Assembly: GCF_037126285.1 (NCBI RefSeq)
Contig: NZ_CP147012.1
Span: 1,178,001 to 1,242,000 of the forward strand
Source: Bernardetia sp. MNP-M8
GTDB taxonomy: Bacteria; Bacteroidota; Bacteroidia; Cytophagales; Bernardetiaceae
DNA: 64,000 nucleotides
Direction: 5' to 3'
Shown: piece by piece, positions 54,490 through 63,388 of the stretch
Numbering within the stretch: position 1 is the stretch's first letter
Layout of the letters: every line of letters starts with the position of its first letter
Translations under genes and position numbers: made by a program
The notes under the pieces: model-generated
Databases searched by the model: none
Told to the model about the DNA's origin: nothing
The model's input: the letters and a program-made list of their open reading frames with translations, nothing else

Positions 54490-54715
54490 TTACTTCACTT
54501 ATTTTTTGATATATATTTAGTCTCTTTGCCTACTTCTTTAGTAGTTTTAGAGGACTTTATATTTCTCTCAAAGTAGAGATTAATTTTGGCTATGTTGCTA
54601 TTTTTAGTGTTTTTTTAGAAATCTATAGCATTAAATTATAAGACTCCATTTTTTATCCTCTACGAGTTCTAGCACTCTTTATATAAAGAAGTTATTTAAG
54701 AATAGAATACGTGTA

Positions 54716-54749
54716 TTTGTTGATGTCACTACGCTAAAACACCAACAAA
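54716..54749. repeat. Palindrome, TTGTTGGTGT family (member ii)
   Basis: TTTGTTGATGT pairs with ACACCAACAAA (one mismatch) around CACTACGCTAAA. The loop shares ACTAAA/CTAAA wording with member iii. Confidence 0.65.
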
Positions 54750-54759
54750 AGCTAGTTTA

Positions 54760-54803
54760 TTTTTCCTTAGAATTAGGTTTGCAAATCCAATTCTAAGGAA
54801 AAA
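54760..54803. repeat. Perfect 15-bp stem hairpin
   Basis: TTTTTCCTTAGAATT pairs with AATTCTAAGGAAAAA around a 14-nt loop (AGGTTTGCAAATCC). The T tract lies on the 5' arm and A residues follow the 3' arm on both strands, so it does not have the shape of a classic terminator. Confidence 0.75.
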
Positions 54804-54929
54804 TTTGCATTCTTAAACAATTTCAAAATATAATTTTTATAAGTGTTATACTAAAAATAAAGACTTAATTGCTTATTTATTTTTAAAACAACCTCTAAGT
54901 TATATACACAATGAATTTTGTTCCTCTAT

Positions 54930-56153
54930 TTAAAAGTAATACTTACTAACCAATATTCTTCCCATATACATTACTCCTGACATGCTATGCAAAGCTATTA
55001 AAAACCATATAATTATTTTTTTAAAATCTAATGGTTCTGTTAAGGTACGTTTCATAGACTCTATTCCAAATACCAAAAACATAATATAATTACACATAGT
55101 AACTTGCCAAATAAAATTACCAGATGGGGCAATAGAACCATTATGTACTTCTGCAAATAAAATAAAGATAATAAGAGCAAGTATAGAAAAAATCAGAGAT
55201 AAATACACTATACTACTACGTTTTTTATAAAAAATAAGATATAAAATTGGTAATATAGCCACAGAAAAAAATGAAAGTATAGGAGCTAATATAGGATTAC
55301 CCAGTTGCAATTGCCATACAGAAAAAGGAGAAAATATAATACTTGGTTGGTTTGCTTGTGCATAATCACCTCCATAGGTGGAGTGGAATAATATTATAGA
55401 ATGTACTAATAATAAGACAAAAGGGATTATACAAGCTGGTAGAGCCAACCAAAAGTTTTTTGTTAATTTATACTTATAGAAAATACAACAAAAATAAATA
55501 GGCGAAAAACATAAAGTAAAGTTCGGTTTGACAAAAAAACAAGTTACAGCTAGTATAATAATTAAAGTATTTAGTCCTTTTCGATTCAGAAAGACTTTTT
55601 TATATGCCAAATAAAACAGAAGCACACAAAAGGGTAACATAAAAGTAGTGGTAGAATTATGCCAAGTATTAGGAGATAATTCACCCATATAGAAATTTAA
55701 GTGATTTCTATTTAAAATGGTATTAAATGGAATATGACCTACAAAACATATTCCTATCGCTAAATAAGTAATATACTTATCAAAAACCTTTGTATCTATG
55801 TTGTAAATAACTAAATAATCTTCTATAACCCATTTACTTATGCTATATTTTGCAGCCCATGATAAAGAAAGCACAATAGCAGAAACAAAACCCAACCATT
55901 GAAGATTAGCATAAAACCCTCCCAATACTATGATTGTACCAAAGTATAAAAAATTTAGAGGAGCATGAGATAACCCTTGTTCTATCCATAGTTTGGCAAA
56001 TCCAGCATGTGGTTTTATGTCTGTGAAATTTTTACCTGCTAAAGCTGGATGCAATAAATAAACATACATTAAAAATGCAACAAAAAATATTACGTAAAAA
56101 AATTTATCTTTCAAAACAAATTTTACTATTGCTGATATTTTTTCTTTATTCAT
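54930..56153 (-). CDS. Polytopic membrane protein of the polysaccharide cluster
   Basis: 407 residues with roughly ten hydrophobic helices (first ~18-36, last near 385-400). No motif of Wzx flippases or classic Wzy polymerases is clear. A polar loop after the first helix (HPALAGKNFTDIKPHAGFAKLWIEQ) would face the periplasm, as in GT-C transferases. The likely roles are polymerase or GT-C transferase (inference). It starts 24 bp after the GT4 gene upstream. Confidence 0.7.
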   Translation of the reverse strand: MNKEKISAIVKFVLKDKFFYVIFFVAFLMYVYLLHPALAGKNFTDIKPHAGFAKLWIEQGLSHAPLNFLYFGTIIVLGGFYANLQWLGFVSAIVLSLSWAAKYSISKWVIEDYLVIYNIDTKVFDKYITYLAIGICFVGHIPFNTILNRNHLNFYMGELSPNTWHNSTTTFMLPFCVLLFYLAYKKVFLNRKGLNTLIIILAVTCFFVKPNFTLCFSPIYFCCIFYKYKLTKNFWLALPACIIPFVLLLVHSIILFHSTYGGDYAQANQPSIIFSPFSVWQLQLGNPILAPILSFFSVAILPILYLIFYKKRSSIVYLSLIFSILALIIFILFAEVHNGSIAPSGNFIWQVTMCNYIMFLVFGIESMKRTLTEPLDFKKIIIWFLIALHSMSGVMYMGRILVSKYYF

Positions 56154-56177
56154 TTTTTTCTTATAAATAATATAGAT

Positions 56178-57524
56178 TCACAAAGATAAATATATTTTCA
56201 CCATTTCTCTTCCTACCTCTTTCGTAGTTCTAGGAGCTTGCAGGTTTCTTTTAAGTTTACGAACTAATTCTGTTTGATGAGCTACTTTTAGTAGTATATT
56301 TTTAAGTCCATTATTATTGTTGTGTGCATACAAAAATCCTGTTTTATTATCTTCAACAAGTTCTGCCAAACCTCCAATATTTGCCCCAATAATCGGAATT
56401 TGATTTGCAAAAGCTTCATAAGCTACAATAGGACCTGTTTCTAGCCACGTAGAAGGAATACATAGATAGTCTAGTTTTGCCATAAATAGACTTACCTTTT
56501 CTGCTGGTAGACTTTCTTGATAAATTATATTAGGCAAAGATTTTATTTGTTCTTGTAGTTGCTTGTAATAATCAAGGTGAAGCTCTTGCTTGACGGCTAC
56601 AATATGAAGTTCAAGTTTTATATCTGTATTTTCTCTCACTACTTTTTCATAGGCATCTAACAAAATATGAAGTCCTTTTATGGGTTCTAGTCTTCCAATA
56701 AAACCTATTTTGATGTTGTGAGAATCATCTTGCAGCTCTACGCTTTCTGTTTTAATTTGACTTTCTAAGTAGCTTGTACTTACTCCTTGTCTACAAATTT
56801 TCAAATGATTTGGAGAAACATTATTTATCAAAAAGGCATTGTAGAGCCACTGACAAACTGCAATAATATGATTTGTATTTTCTTCTAATTCTTGAAGCGT
56901 GTTTTTTTTCTGACTAACAATGCTAAATTGAGGTATTTTTTTTTCTAATAAACTAGATACAAAATTTGATTTAGCAAGCGTTCCTGTAACTTCTGCCACT
57001 ATTTTATTTTTGTGTCTCTGTTGGGCATAACAATATCCACAAGTCGAATTGTGTAGTTTCCCATTACAGACTTTATTAGGATATTGTATAAAATCACCTT
57101 TAGGACAAATAATACCTGGGATATGTGCCGTAAAAAGTGTTTTGATTCCTTTTTCTTTTGCTATTTTGAGATGACGATAATTGAGTGTTGTGGAAAGTGT
57201 ATGCAAATGAAAAATATCAGGTTTTAGTTTGTTCAATAACTCTTCAAAATTTTGCCACCCTCTACAAATTACTTTATCTGTTATTTCTTCGTGGCTTAAT
57301 TCTTTAGGAACTTCAAACCTGTATACTGTATATTCTTTTCCTTTTACATCATTATTTTGATAAGAATAATTTCCTGTTGCTTTACAGTCTTCGGACGAAC
57401 TAGGCGCAATAATACTAACTTCTATATTTTGAGAAACAAGATAAGTAGCCAAATCGTGTACATATTTTTCTGTTCCTCCAATAGAATCGGGATAATAATA
57501 ACCTACACCTAATGCAATTTTCAT
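56178..57524 (-). CDS. GT4-type glycosyltransferase
   Basis: 448 residues. N-terminal ALGVGYYYPDSIGGTEKYVHDLA with the typical GGxExxV loop, HLHTLSTTLNYRHL, a small Cys-rich insert (CPKGDFIQYPNKVCNGKL ... CGYCYAQQ) found in a subset of GT4 enzymes, and the donor segment KIGFIGRLEPIKGLHILLDAY with YEAFANQIPIIGA. Cytoplasmic sugar transfer in surface-glycan assembly. Confidence 0.93.
   Translation of the reverse strand: MKIALGVGYYYPDSIGGTEKYVHDLATYLVSQNIEVSIIAPSSSEDCKATGNYSYQNNDVKGKEYTVYRFEVPKELSHEEITDKVICRGWQNFEELLNKLKPDIFHLHTLSTTLNYRHLKIAKEKGIKTLFTAHIPGIICPKGDFIQYPNKVCNGKLHNSTCGYCYAQQRHKNKIVAEVTGTLAKSNFVSSLLEKKIPQFSIVSQKKNTLQELEENTNHIIAVCQWLYNAFLINNVSPNHLKICRQGVSTSYLESQIKTESVELQDDSHNIKIGFIGRLEPIKGLHILLDAYEKVVRENTDIKLELHIVAVKQELHLDYYKQLQEQIKSLPNIIYQESLPAEKVSLFMAKLDYLCIPSTWLETGPIVAYEAFANQIPIIGANIGGLAELVEDNKTGFLYAHNNNNGLKNILLKVAHQTELVRKLKRNLQAPRTTKEVGREMVKIYLSL
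56181..56188 (-). promoter_or_regulatory. Possible internal promoter -7 element
   Basis: The minus strand reads TATCTTTG, an exact TAnnTTTG match, inside the last codons of the GT4 gene, 28 bp before the ATG at 56153. It may be chance. No -33 element seen. Confidence 0.3.
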
Positions 57525-57571
57525 GACTTAAATAGTTTTTTGAATATCGTTTTTTTTAGTGACTTTATAAT

Positions 57572-58525
57572 TTATTTCTCCCTAACTTTTCGATATTTGT
57601 TTGCTAATCTTTCAGCCTTTGCGTAGCCTAAAACAGAACTCAAATATTTCATTCCTTTTGATTTTTGAGGAATAAAATGAGGTTCTATTTCATAAATTTT
57701 AGAAATTGCTTCTTCGAAAAGTCTTTTTTCATCATTCAATCCAAATACCTGAATACAATATCTATAACAAGAAATAATAGCATCTGCTTTATCTTTTCTA
57801 GTTGCTAGTTCTGCTTTCCATAACTCATGGATTTGTTTGGCATTTGTAAAAACATCAGTTACAAACTTTACTTCGCCATGGCGTTGTGATAGTGATGTAC
57901 CTTCTGAAACTCTATATTCTGCCATTACTCCCTCAGTATAAACAAATTTACCTTTATGAATAGCTGCATCTAAAAAATAACGAGCATCTTGAATGATTGG
58001 TAAATCCATGTTCCAACTTCCTATTTTATGGACAATAGATTTAGAATATAAAATAGTCGCAGGAGGACACCAAAAGTCTGTAAAAAGAGCCACTTCTTCA
58101 TCTCCTTCTATTTGTCTTTCTGTTTTATCCAAAAGGGTTTTAGTATTATTTCTTTCAGAAAATTTTTGCCAATCTCCATACGCTATATCAGCTTTATTTT
58201 CTTCCAATGCTTTATATTGAATTTCTATTTTTTGAGAAGTAAGCAAATCATCACTATCCAAATATTGAATATATTCTCCTTTTGCTATATTTCTACCTGT
58301 TTCTCTAGCAGCACTTACTCCTCTATTAGGTGTATCTATCAAAGTAATTTGATCTTGCTTCTCATATTCTCTTAAAATAGATAGAGTATTATCTGTTGAG
58401 CCATCATTAATCAGTATTATTTCTAGATTTTCTATTCCAATACTTTGATTAAATACACTCTCTAAAGTTTCTTTTATAAAAGATTCACAATTATAAGCAG
58501 GAATAATAACAGAAATGAGTTTCAT
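57572..58525 (-). CDS. GT2 glycosyltransferase
   Basis: 317 residues, GT-A fold: LISVIIPAYNCESFIKETLES, LINDGSTDNT, the nucleotide-sugar loop RGVSAARETGR and the metal DxD-type motif YLDSDDLL. Soluble, without TM helices. Probably adds a sugar to the cluster's repeat unit. Confidence 0.93.
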   Translation of the reverse strand: MKLISVIIPAYNCESFIKETLESVFNQSIGIENLEIILINDGSTDNTLSILREYEKQDQITLIDTPNRGVSAARETGRNIAKGEYIQYLDSDDLLTSQKIEIQYKALEENKADIAYGDWQKFSERNNTKTLLDKTERQIEGDEEVALFTDFWCPPATILYSKSIVHKIGSWNMDLPIIQDARYFLDAAIHKGKFVYTEGVMAEYRVSEGTSLSQRHGEVKFVTDVFTNAKQIHELWKAELATRKDKADAIISCYRYCIQVFGLNDEKRLFEEAISKIYEIEPHFIPQKSKGMKYLSSVLGYAKAERLANKYRKVREK

Positions 58526-58537
58526 AGTTGGTTGTGT

Positions 58538-58572
58538 TTTTGTTGGTGTCGTTTCACTAAAACACCAACAAA
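58538..58572. repeat. Palindrome, TTGTTGGTGT family (member iii)
   Basis: TTTGTTGGTGT (58538-58548) pairs perfectly with ACACCAACAAA (58562-58572). Its loop is CGTTTCACTAAA. It lies in the 85-bp gap between two polysaccharide genes. Confidence 0.7.
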
Positions 58573-58610
58573 GGCTGTGGAAATGAGTTTTACTTTCATT
58601 TTTTTAAATA

Positions 58611-60881
58611 TTATTCTACATCTAAAAATACTTGTTCTTTAAGCCATTTTGTCGTCAGTTCCATTCCTTCTTGAAAATCAATTTTTGGATTCCAATTCAA
58701 TTGGTCTTTTGCTTTTTGAGAAGAGAATTTTGTTGGAGTATCAGCAAATAAACTATTGAGCCAGTTTGGAGGATTGAAAGTTGGTTCACTTGGCTTCATT
58801 ATAGAAGTAAAATCTGCTGTATTTTCTCTATGTTGATAGACTGTTTGCTTTACGTTTGGTGTAATTGATAAAGCTATTTTTTTGAGTGATTTCAAAGAAG
58901 GATTACGATTTATGATTTCCATCATTTCATAACTTCCAAGCAGACTTTTGGCTGTAACTATAAGATTTTCTGATTTAGTAAAACTTCCTTTTTCTAGTTC
59001 ATTTTTCGTCAGAGAAGGAATATTCTGAGCTTTATCTAATAGAAGAGGAGTCAAAAACTCTTTCCAAGTCGTATATCCATCATTGATAATATAATTTTCG
59101 CCATGTGCCTTTGGTGTATGCAAGGCTAGTAACATTGCTTCTAAAAGATTATCAATATAGACATAATTTGCAATTCCTTGTCCATTGTTTATCCAAGTAA
59201 AACGATTTACATCTCTTAAAAAATAAGGCAGTGTTGTATAAGTTTTGCCCTCTACTCCATATACACACGTCGGATTTACGATAGAAAGATGTAATTCTGG
59301 GTGTTTTTTTGCCCAGTTTAACGCCCATTTTTGCATAACAGCTTTAGTCGCACCATAATTTTGCCCCGCAGGAACTACTTTTTTATCATTCCAAGACTCA
59401 TCGACAACTCCATTTGTAGCTGGTGATGTAGGAAATCCATATACATTCATAGTACTTGTAATGACTATTCCTTTTACTCCATTTTCTGTTGCAGCTTTTA
59501 CTAAATTTTTTGTTCCATTTACATTTACTTCATAGGCATTACTTCCATCAGCAGCTACTGCCAAATGAAAAATATACTCTTTTCCTTTTGTAGCTTCTTT
59601 TACAGCTTCATAATCTAATAAGTTTAGACGAGGCATTTCTACATTTTCCCATCTTGAAATAGAAGCACAATTTCGGTAATGTCTGACAGGTGCAGTGATT
59701 TGATGTCCTTCTTCTGCCAAACGATTTATTAAAGCTGTTCCTATGAAACCTGTTCCTCCTGTAATGAAGTATTTACTAGCCTCTTTACTTATAAAAGAAG
59801 TAGAAGTATTTCGTTTTTTGTATGCCCATTCTACTAAAGCTACTGTTTTTGAGGCTTGCTTAGCATCCACATAGTTAATTTCTTTTTCACCTTCTTTTTT
59901 AGCTTTTACTGCTTGAGCAAAGTCATAAATTTGTTGTACAAAGGCAGCTTCAAATGTATGAGTAAGTAGATCAGAAGCTGAAAAAGGTTCTTCATTTCGT
60001 AGTGTGCGAACAGATAAATCTTTTTTGTTTTGAAAGAATGCTTTTTCAAAATTATCTTTTGCTATCCATGCTTTCCCATTCTCTCCAATTATTTCAAGTC
60101 TATTTTTTAACGTATGTGTACGAGAAAACTCTAAAGTAACAGGAACATTTTCTTTTGTTTTAAGAGAATAGGTACAATTTGCTTCTGTTCTCCCTTTCCA
60201 ATCTTCTTGATATTCAATAGGTTCTAAGTCTCCAAAAAGGCTATATAACATATCCAAATAATGAATACCCATATCAGCCAAAACGCCTCCATTTTTTCCA
60301 TTATAAAAATCATAACTATCAGCTACCCAAGCAAAATTTCCTCCATCAGCTACTTTTATCTCTTTTATATTTCCTATTATATTATTCTCAACAATAAACT
60401 GTAATGATTTCAGACTTGCTAATTTTCTTCTAACCATGGCAGCAGCTACAATTACATTTTTTTGTTTTGCTTGCTCATAAAGCTCTAAAGAACTCTCTTT
60501 ATCCAAAGTCAGAGGTTTTTCACACAAAACATCAAGTCCTTTTTCAATACAGATTTGCATTGCCTTAAAATGCAAAAAATTAGGTAATGCAATAATTACT
60601 AATGTTGGTCTATCTTTCTTTGGAGTATACTTATTCAAAAAGCTTTCAAAATCTTCTTGAACTACATTCACACCAAAATGATTCAATTTTTCTTGCTCTT
60701 TTTCAGAAGGTTCTATGATAGATATATTCTCTTTTAGGTCTAAATCTGTTTGTAGAATTTGAAAAACTGGAATATAGAATTCTTGAATGACAGCTCCACC
60801 TCCTAGTATAACCCAATCAAAACTTTCAATCATTTTTGCTTTATTTTTTATGCTTGTATTAGAAGGAGAAATTGTAGTCAT
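58611..60881 (-). CDS. Gfo/Idh/MocA oxidoreductase fused to NAD-dependent epimerase (extended SDR)
   Basis: 756 residues, two enzymes in one chain. N-terminal ~1-365 is a Gfo/Idh/MocA oxidoreductase: VILGGGAVIQEFYIPVF, then LVIIALPNFLHFKAM and the signature CEKPLTLDKESS, and GGVLADMGIHYLDML. C-terminal ~370-756 is an extended SDR: FITGGTGFIGTALINRLAEEG, YGATK (YxxxK), SIVNPTCVYG, YVYIDNLLEAMLLAL. Inference: two consecutive steps of nucleotide-sugar modification (oxidation or epimerisation and reduction) for an unusual sugar. The separate domains are familiar; the fusion is not one I know as common. No frameshift is seen at the junction. Confidence 0.9.
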   Translation of the reverse strand: MTTISPSNTSIKNKAKMIESFDWVILGGGAVIQEFYIPVFQILQTDLDLKENISIIEPSEKEQEKLNHFGVNVVQEDFESFLNKYTPKKDRPTLVIIALPNFLHFKAMQICIEKGLDVLCEKPLTLDKESSLELYEQAKQKNVIVAAAMVRRKLASLKSLQFIVENNIIGNIKEIKVADGGNFAWVADSYDFYNGKNGGVLADMGIHYLDMLYSLFGDLEPIEYQEDWKGRTEANCTYSLKTKENVPVTLEFSRTHTLKNRLEIIGENGKAWIAKDNFEKAFFQNKKDLSVRTLRNEEPFSASDLLTHTFEAAFVQQIYDFAQAVKAKKEGEKEINYVDAKQASKTVALVEWAYKKRNTSTSFISKEASKYFITGGTGFIGTALINRLAEEGHQITAPVRHYRNCASISRWENVEMPRLNLLDYEAVKEATKGKEYIFHLAVAADGSNAYEVNVNGTKNLVKAATENGVKGIVITSTMNVYGFPTSPATNGVVDESWNDKKVVPAGQNYGATKAVMQKWALNWAKKHPELHLSIVNPTCVYGVEGKTYTTLPYFLRDVNRFTWINNGQGIANYVYIDNLLEAMLLALHTPKAHGENYIINDGYTTWKEFLTPLLLDKAQNIPSLTKNELEKGSFTKSENLIVTAKSLLGSYEMMEIINRNPSLKSLKKIALSITPNVKQTVYQHRENTADFTSIMKPSEPTFNPPNWLNSLFADTPTKFSSQKAKDQLNWNPKIDFQEGMELTTKWLKEQVFLDVE

Positions 60882-60938
60882 GAATAGTGAAAATTAGTTC
60901 GTATTTTAAATTAAATGATTTCGTATTATTTTGTAATA

Positions 60939-61886
60939 CTATTTTATAAATAATGATTTTACTTTATTAGCTTGAAAAAACAATTTCATTCCTTTTTCTA
61001 CACCAAAAAAATAACACCAGCCTGTTAGTCCTGTGCTTTTGAAGTTGGAAGCTGTTTTGAGTTGTTTTCTTTGTATGCTTTGATAGATATATTTTTCAAT
61101 AGTCAAATTGTTTTGAAATGCTTGATATACAAAATTCATAAGTTGATAATTAAGAGCTTCTGTCTTTTGATAATCAATTTTATTATTTTGTTTCAACATT
61201 TGATAAAGACGAGCAAAAAACTTTGCTGAATTAATTGGCTCATAATGATTATAAGCTGTTGTGATTCTATCCTCATTTTCATAGTCGTTTATTTGGCTGA
61301 CGTAATAGTCTGTAAAAGTACAAGAAAAATTATACTCTAGCAGAAGTCTGAAGAAATAATCTACTACTTCCCATACTTTCATGGTTTCATCCCATTTTAT
61401 TTTATTGTTTCTCACCATTACAGCAGAAATAGGCCACCATTTTTTTATAAGACTTGCTATTGGGTTGTCTAAATATTCAAAAAAAGAAAAATCATTTTTT
61501 AAAAGTTCTTTCTTTGTATTTAGTGTTGTAAGCCCTACTACAACATCAGTATTTGTCTCTTTTTGTAATTCTACGAGATGAAAAATTGAATTAGGAAGTA
61601 GAATATCATCAGCATCTAAAAAGATAAAGAAATCTCCTTTAGCAATTTCTAATCCTGCATTTCGGGCAGCACAAACACCTTTGTTTTCTTGAAAGATAGG
61701 TTTGATTTGAGATAATTGGTGTGATAAATTTTCAACTACTTTCTTAGAAGTATCTTTAGAGCCATCATCAATAACTATTATTTCTACATTCTGATATGTT
61801 TCCTGAATACAAGAGTGTATAGCATTTTCTATAAAATGTTCTCCATTATAACAAGGAATAATTATAGAAATCAAAGGCGTTTTCAT
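60939..61886 (-). CDS. GT2 glycosyltransferase
   Basis: 315 residues, GT-A fold: ISIIIPCYNGEHFIENAIHS, VIDDGSKDTS, GVCAARNAGLEIAKG and DxD-type FLDADDILLP. A helical C-terminal half. Soluble. It lies 8 bp downstream of the capsule-type protein. Confidence 0.93.
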   Translation of the reverse strand: MKTPLISIIIPCYNGEHFIENAIHSCIQETYQNVEIIVIDDGSKDTSKKVVENLSHQLSQIKPIFQENKGVCAARNAGLEIAKGDFFIFLDADDILLPNSIFHLVELQKETNTDVVVGLTTLNTKKELLKNDFSFFEYLDNPIASLIKKWWPISAVMVRNNKIKWDETMKVWEVVDYFFRLLLEYNFSCTFTDYYVSQINDYENEDRITTAYNHYEPINSAKFFARLYQMLKQNNKIDYQKTEALNYQLMNFVYQAFQNNLTIEKYIYQSIQRKQLKTASNFKSTGLTGWCYFFGVEKGMKLFFQANKVKSLFIK

Positions 61887-61894
61887 ATAAATAA

Positions 61895-63388
61895 TTATTT
61901 TCTTAAAAAGAGATTATAGAATTTTTTTTGAGGAAAAAATCGCATTGGAAAACTATGGTTTATTAAAAAATTGTACATTTTTAAATATAGAAAGCTGATA
62001 TTTTTTTTACTTTCAAACCTATTATTTTTTGTAAAAAGAGGGTATTTATAATGCTTTAAATCCTCTCCTCTTTCGCTAATATAATAACCATAAATAATTG
62101 CAGCTTCTTTAGATAAAGGCTTGAGAGTTTTGTTTTTTAGTGTTTCTATCAAATTTTCAAAAGAGCTTGGAAAGTAGGCAGCATTTGGAATATTTTTATA
62201 AAATGCTGAACCATATACTATTGAAGGTTTTCCCCAAAAAGTTGCTTCTATCCCTGTCGTAGACCCAAAGCTAAGTACTTTATCACTCTCTTTCATAAGT
62301 GCATAAGTATCTATATCTTCGGCTGGAAGAATAACTTCTACATTAGTATATTTTTGAGGTATCTGAATTATTTTTTGAACTTCAGCTGAATCAATTAAGT
62401 TTTTTTGATTCGGATGTACTCTGATATAGAAAACATAGTCTGGATTATTTTTATTAAAGTCTTCTATTACTTGATTCATAATATCACTCTGTCTTCCATA
62501 CGTTTTCCAAATATCATTGCCTAATGAAGCTATTTCATCTTCTGATGAATTAAAAATAGAAATGATATGTTTTCCGTCTTCTTTATACTTTTGGAAACTT
62601 TCTGGTAATTTATGTTTCTTTTGATGTCCAATATAATTAATATCTATTTTATCTTTGGCAACGCTTCCTTGTTTTCTGTTTATAAACCAATCTGTTCCTT
62701 TTTCTTGAGATTCTTTAGGATTTTTATTAGTAAAATCTACTGCAAGTTGTCCACTTAAATTAGTATCGTGAGGCAATGTATTTTCAAAAGTTGTATATTT
62801 ATTAATTGTACTTCCTACCTCATAAGTGGTAAAAGGTATATTTTGATTTTTACAATATTCTAAAACAGTTCTATACTCTACAACTCTTCCATTATAAAAA
62901 TATACCTTATCAGGTTTTACCTCCTTAAATATTGGAATTATCGAATCAATTATTGTATGGGCTGTATTTGTTATGGCTTTTAAGAGTTCTTTATTGTCCT
63001 TTATATCGGCATCTACATCTCTTGTAGAAGAAATAAAAGAGGAAGCAATACCTATTCCTAAATTTATATCTCTATAGGTATAAGATTTTACTTCTTCTAT
63101 ATGTTTTGAGGCTTCGAAAGGATAAGGTTTGGCTGTATTTTTCTTTAAAAAAAACATATTCTTCTCTCCTATTTGTAAATCTTTTAGAATTGTTCTTTGT
63201 TGATATTGACATTTGATACAAGTGATATGAGACTCCTTATTTTTGATGGCAAAACAGTGATCTATACTTGCATTACAACCTATAAAATAGATTTCATTAC
63301 CTTTCTCTTTTTCTAGTTTAACCAATTCTGCTGTTTCAGCTAACATATCCTCATATGAAGCTACAGTATTAAAGAACAAGCTTTTCAT
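61895..63388 (-). CDS. Capsule/surface polysaccharide biosynthesis protein
   Basis: 497 residues. A GT-B-like architecture with the motif FYIRVHPNQKN and VLSFGSTTGIEATFWGKPSIVYG in the C-terminal half, as in proteins of the capsule-synthesis/CDP-glycerol-transferase-like superfamily. The N-terminal part contains several cysteines (GCNASIDHCFAIKN, CIKCQ). Donor and acceptor cannot be assigned. Its ATG shares one base with the stop codon of cmk (TAATG), so translation is coupled. Confidence 0.75.
   Translation of the reverse strand: MKSLFFNTVASYEDMLAETAELVKLEKEKGNEIYFIGCNASIDHCFAIKNKESHITCIKCQYQQRTILKDLQIGEKNMFFLKKNTAKPYPFEASKHIEEVKSYTYRDINLGIGIASSFISSTRDVDADIKDNKELLKAITNTAHTIIDSIIPIFKEVKPDKVYFYNGRVVEYRTVLEYCKNQNIPFTTYEVGSTINKYTTFENTLPHDTNLSGQLAVDFTNKNPKESQEKGTDWFINRKQGSVAKDKIDINYIGHQKKHKLPESFQKYKEDGKHIISIFNSSEDEIASLGNDIWKTYGRQSDIMNQVIEDFNKNNPDYVFYIRVHPNQKNLIDSAEVQKIIQIPQKYTNVEVILPAEDIDTYALMKESDKVLSFGSTTGIEATFWGKPSIVYGSAFYKNIPNAAYFPSSFENLIETLKNKTLKPLSKEAAIIYGYYISERGEDLKHYKYPLFTKNNRFESKKNISFLYLKMYNFLINHSFPMRFFPQKKFYNLFLRK

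Larger units (their letters stand above)
54490..54929. other. 440-bp gap inside the polysaccharide cluster
   Basis: No gene seen. It holds palindrome 54716-54749 of the TTTGTTGGTGT family and a long hairpin at 54760-54803. It separates the 54930-64000 gene group from the 49379-54489 group, so it may contain a terminator and a new promoter. Confidence 0.5.
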
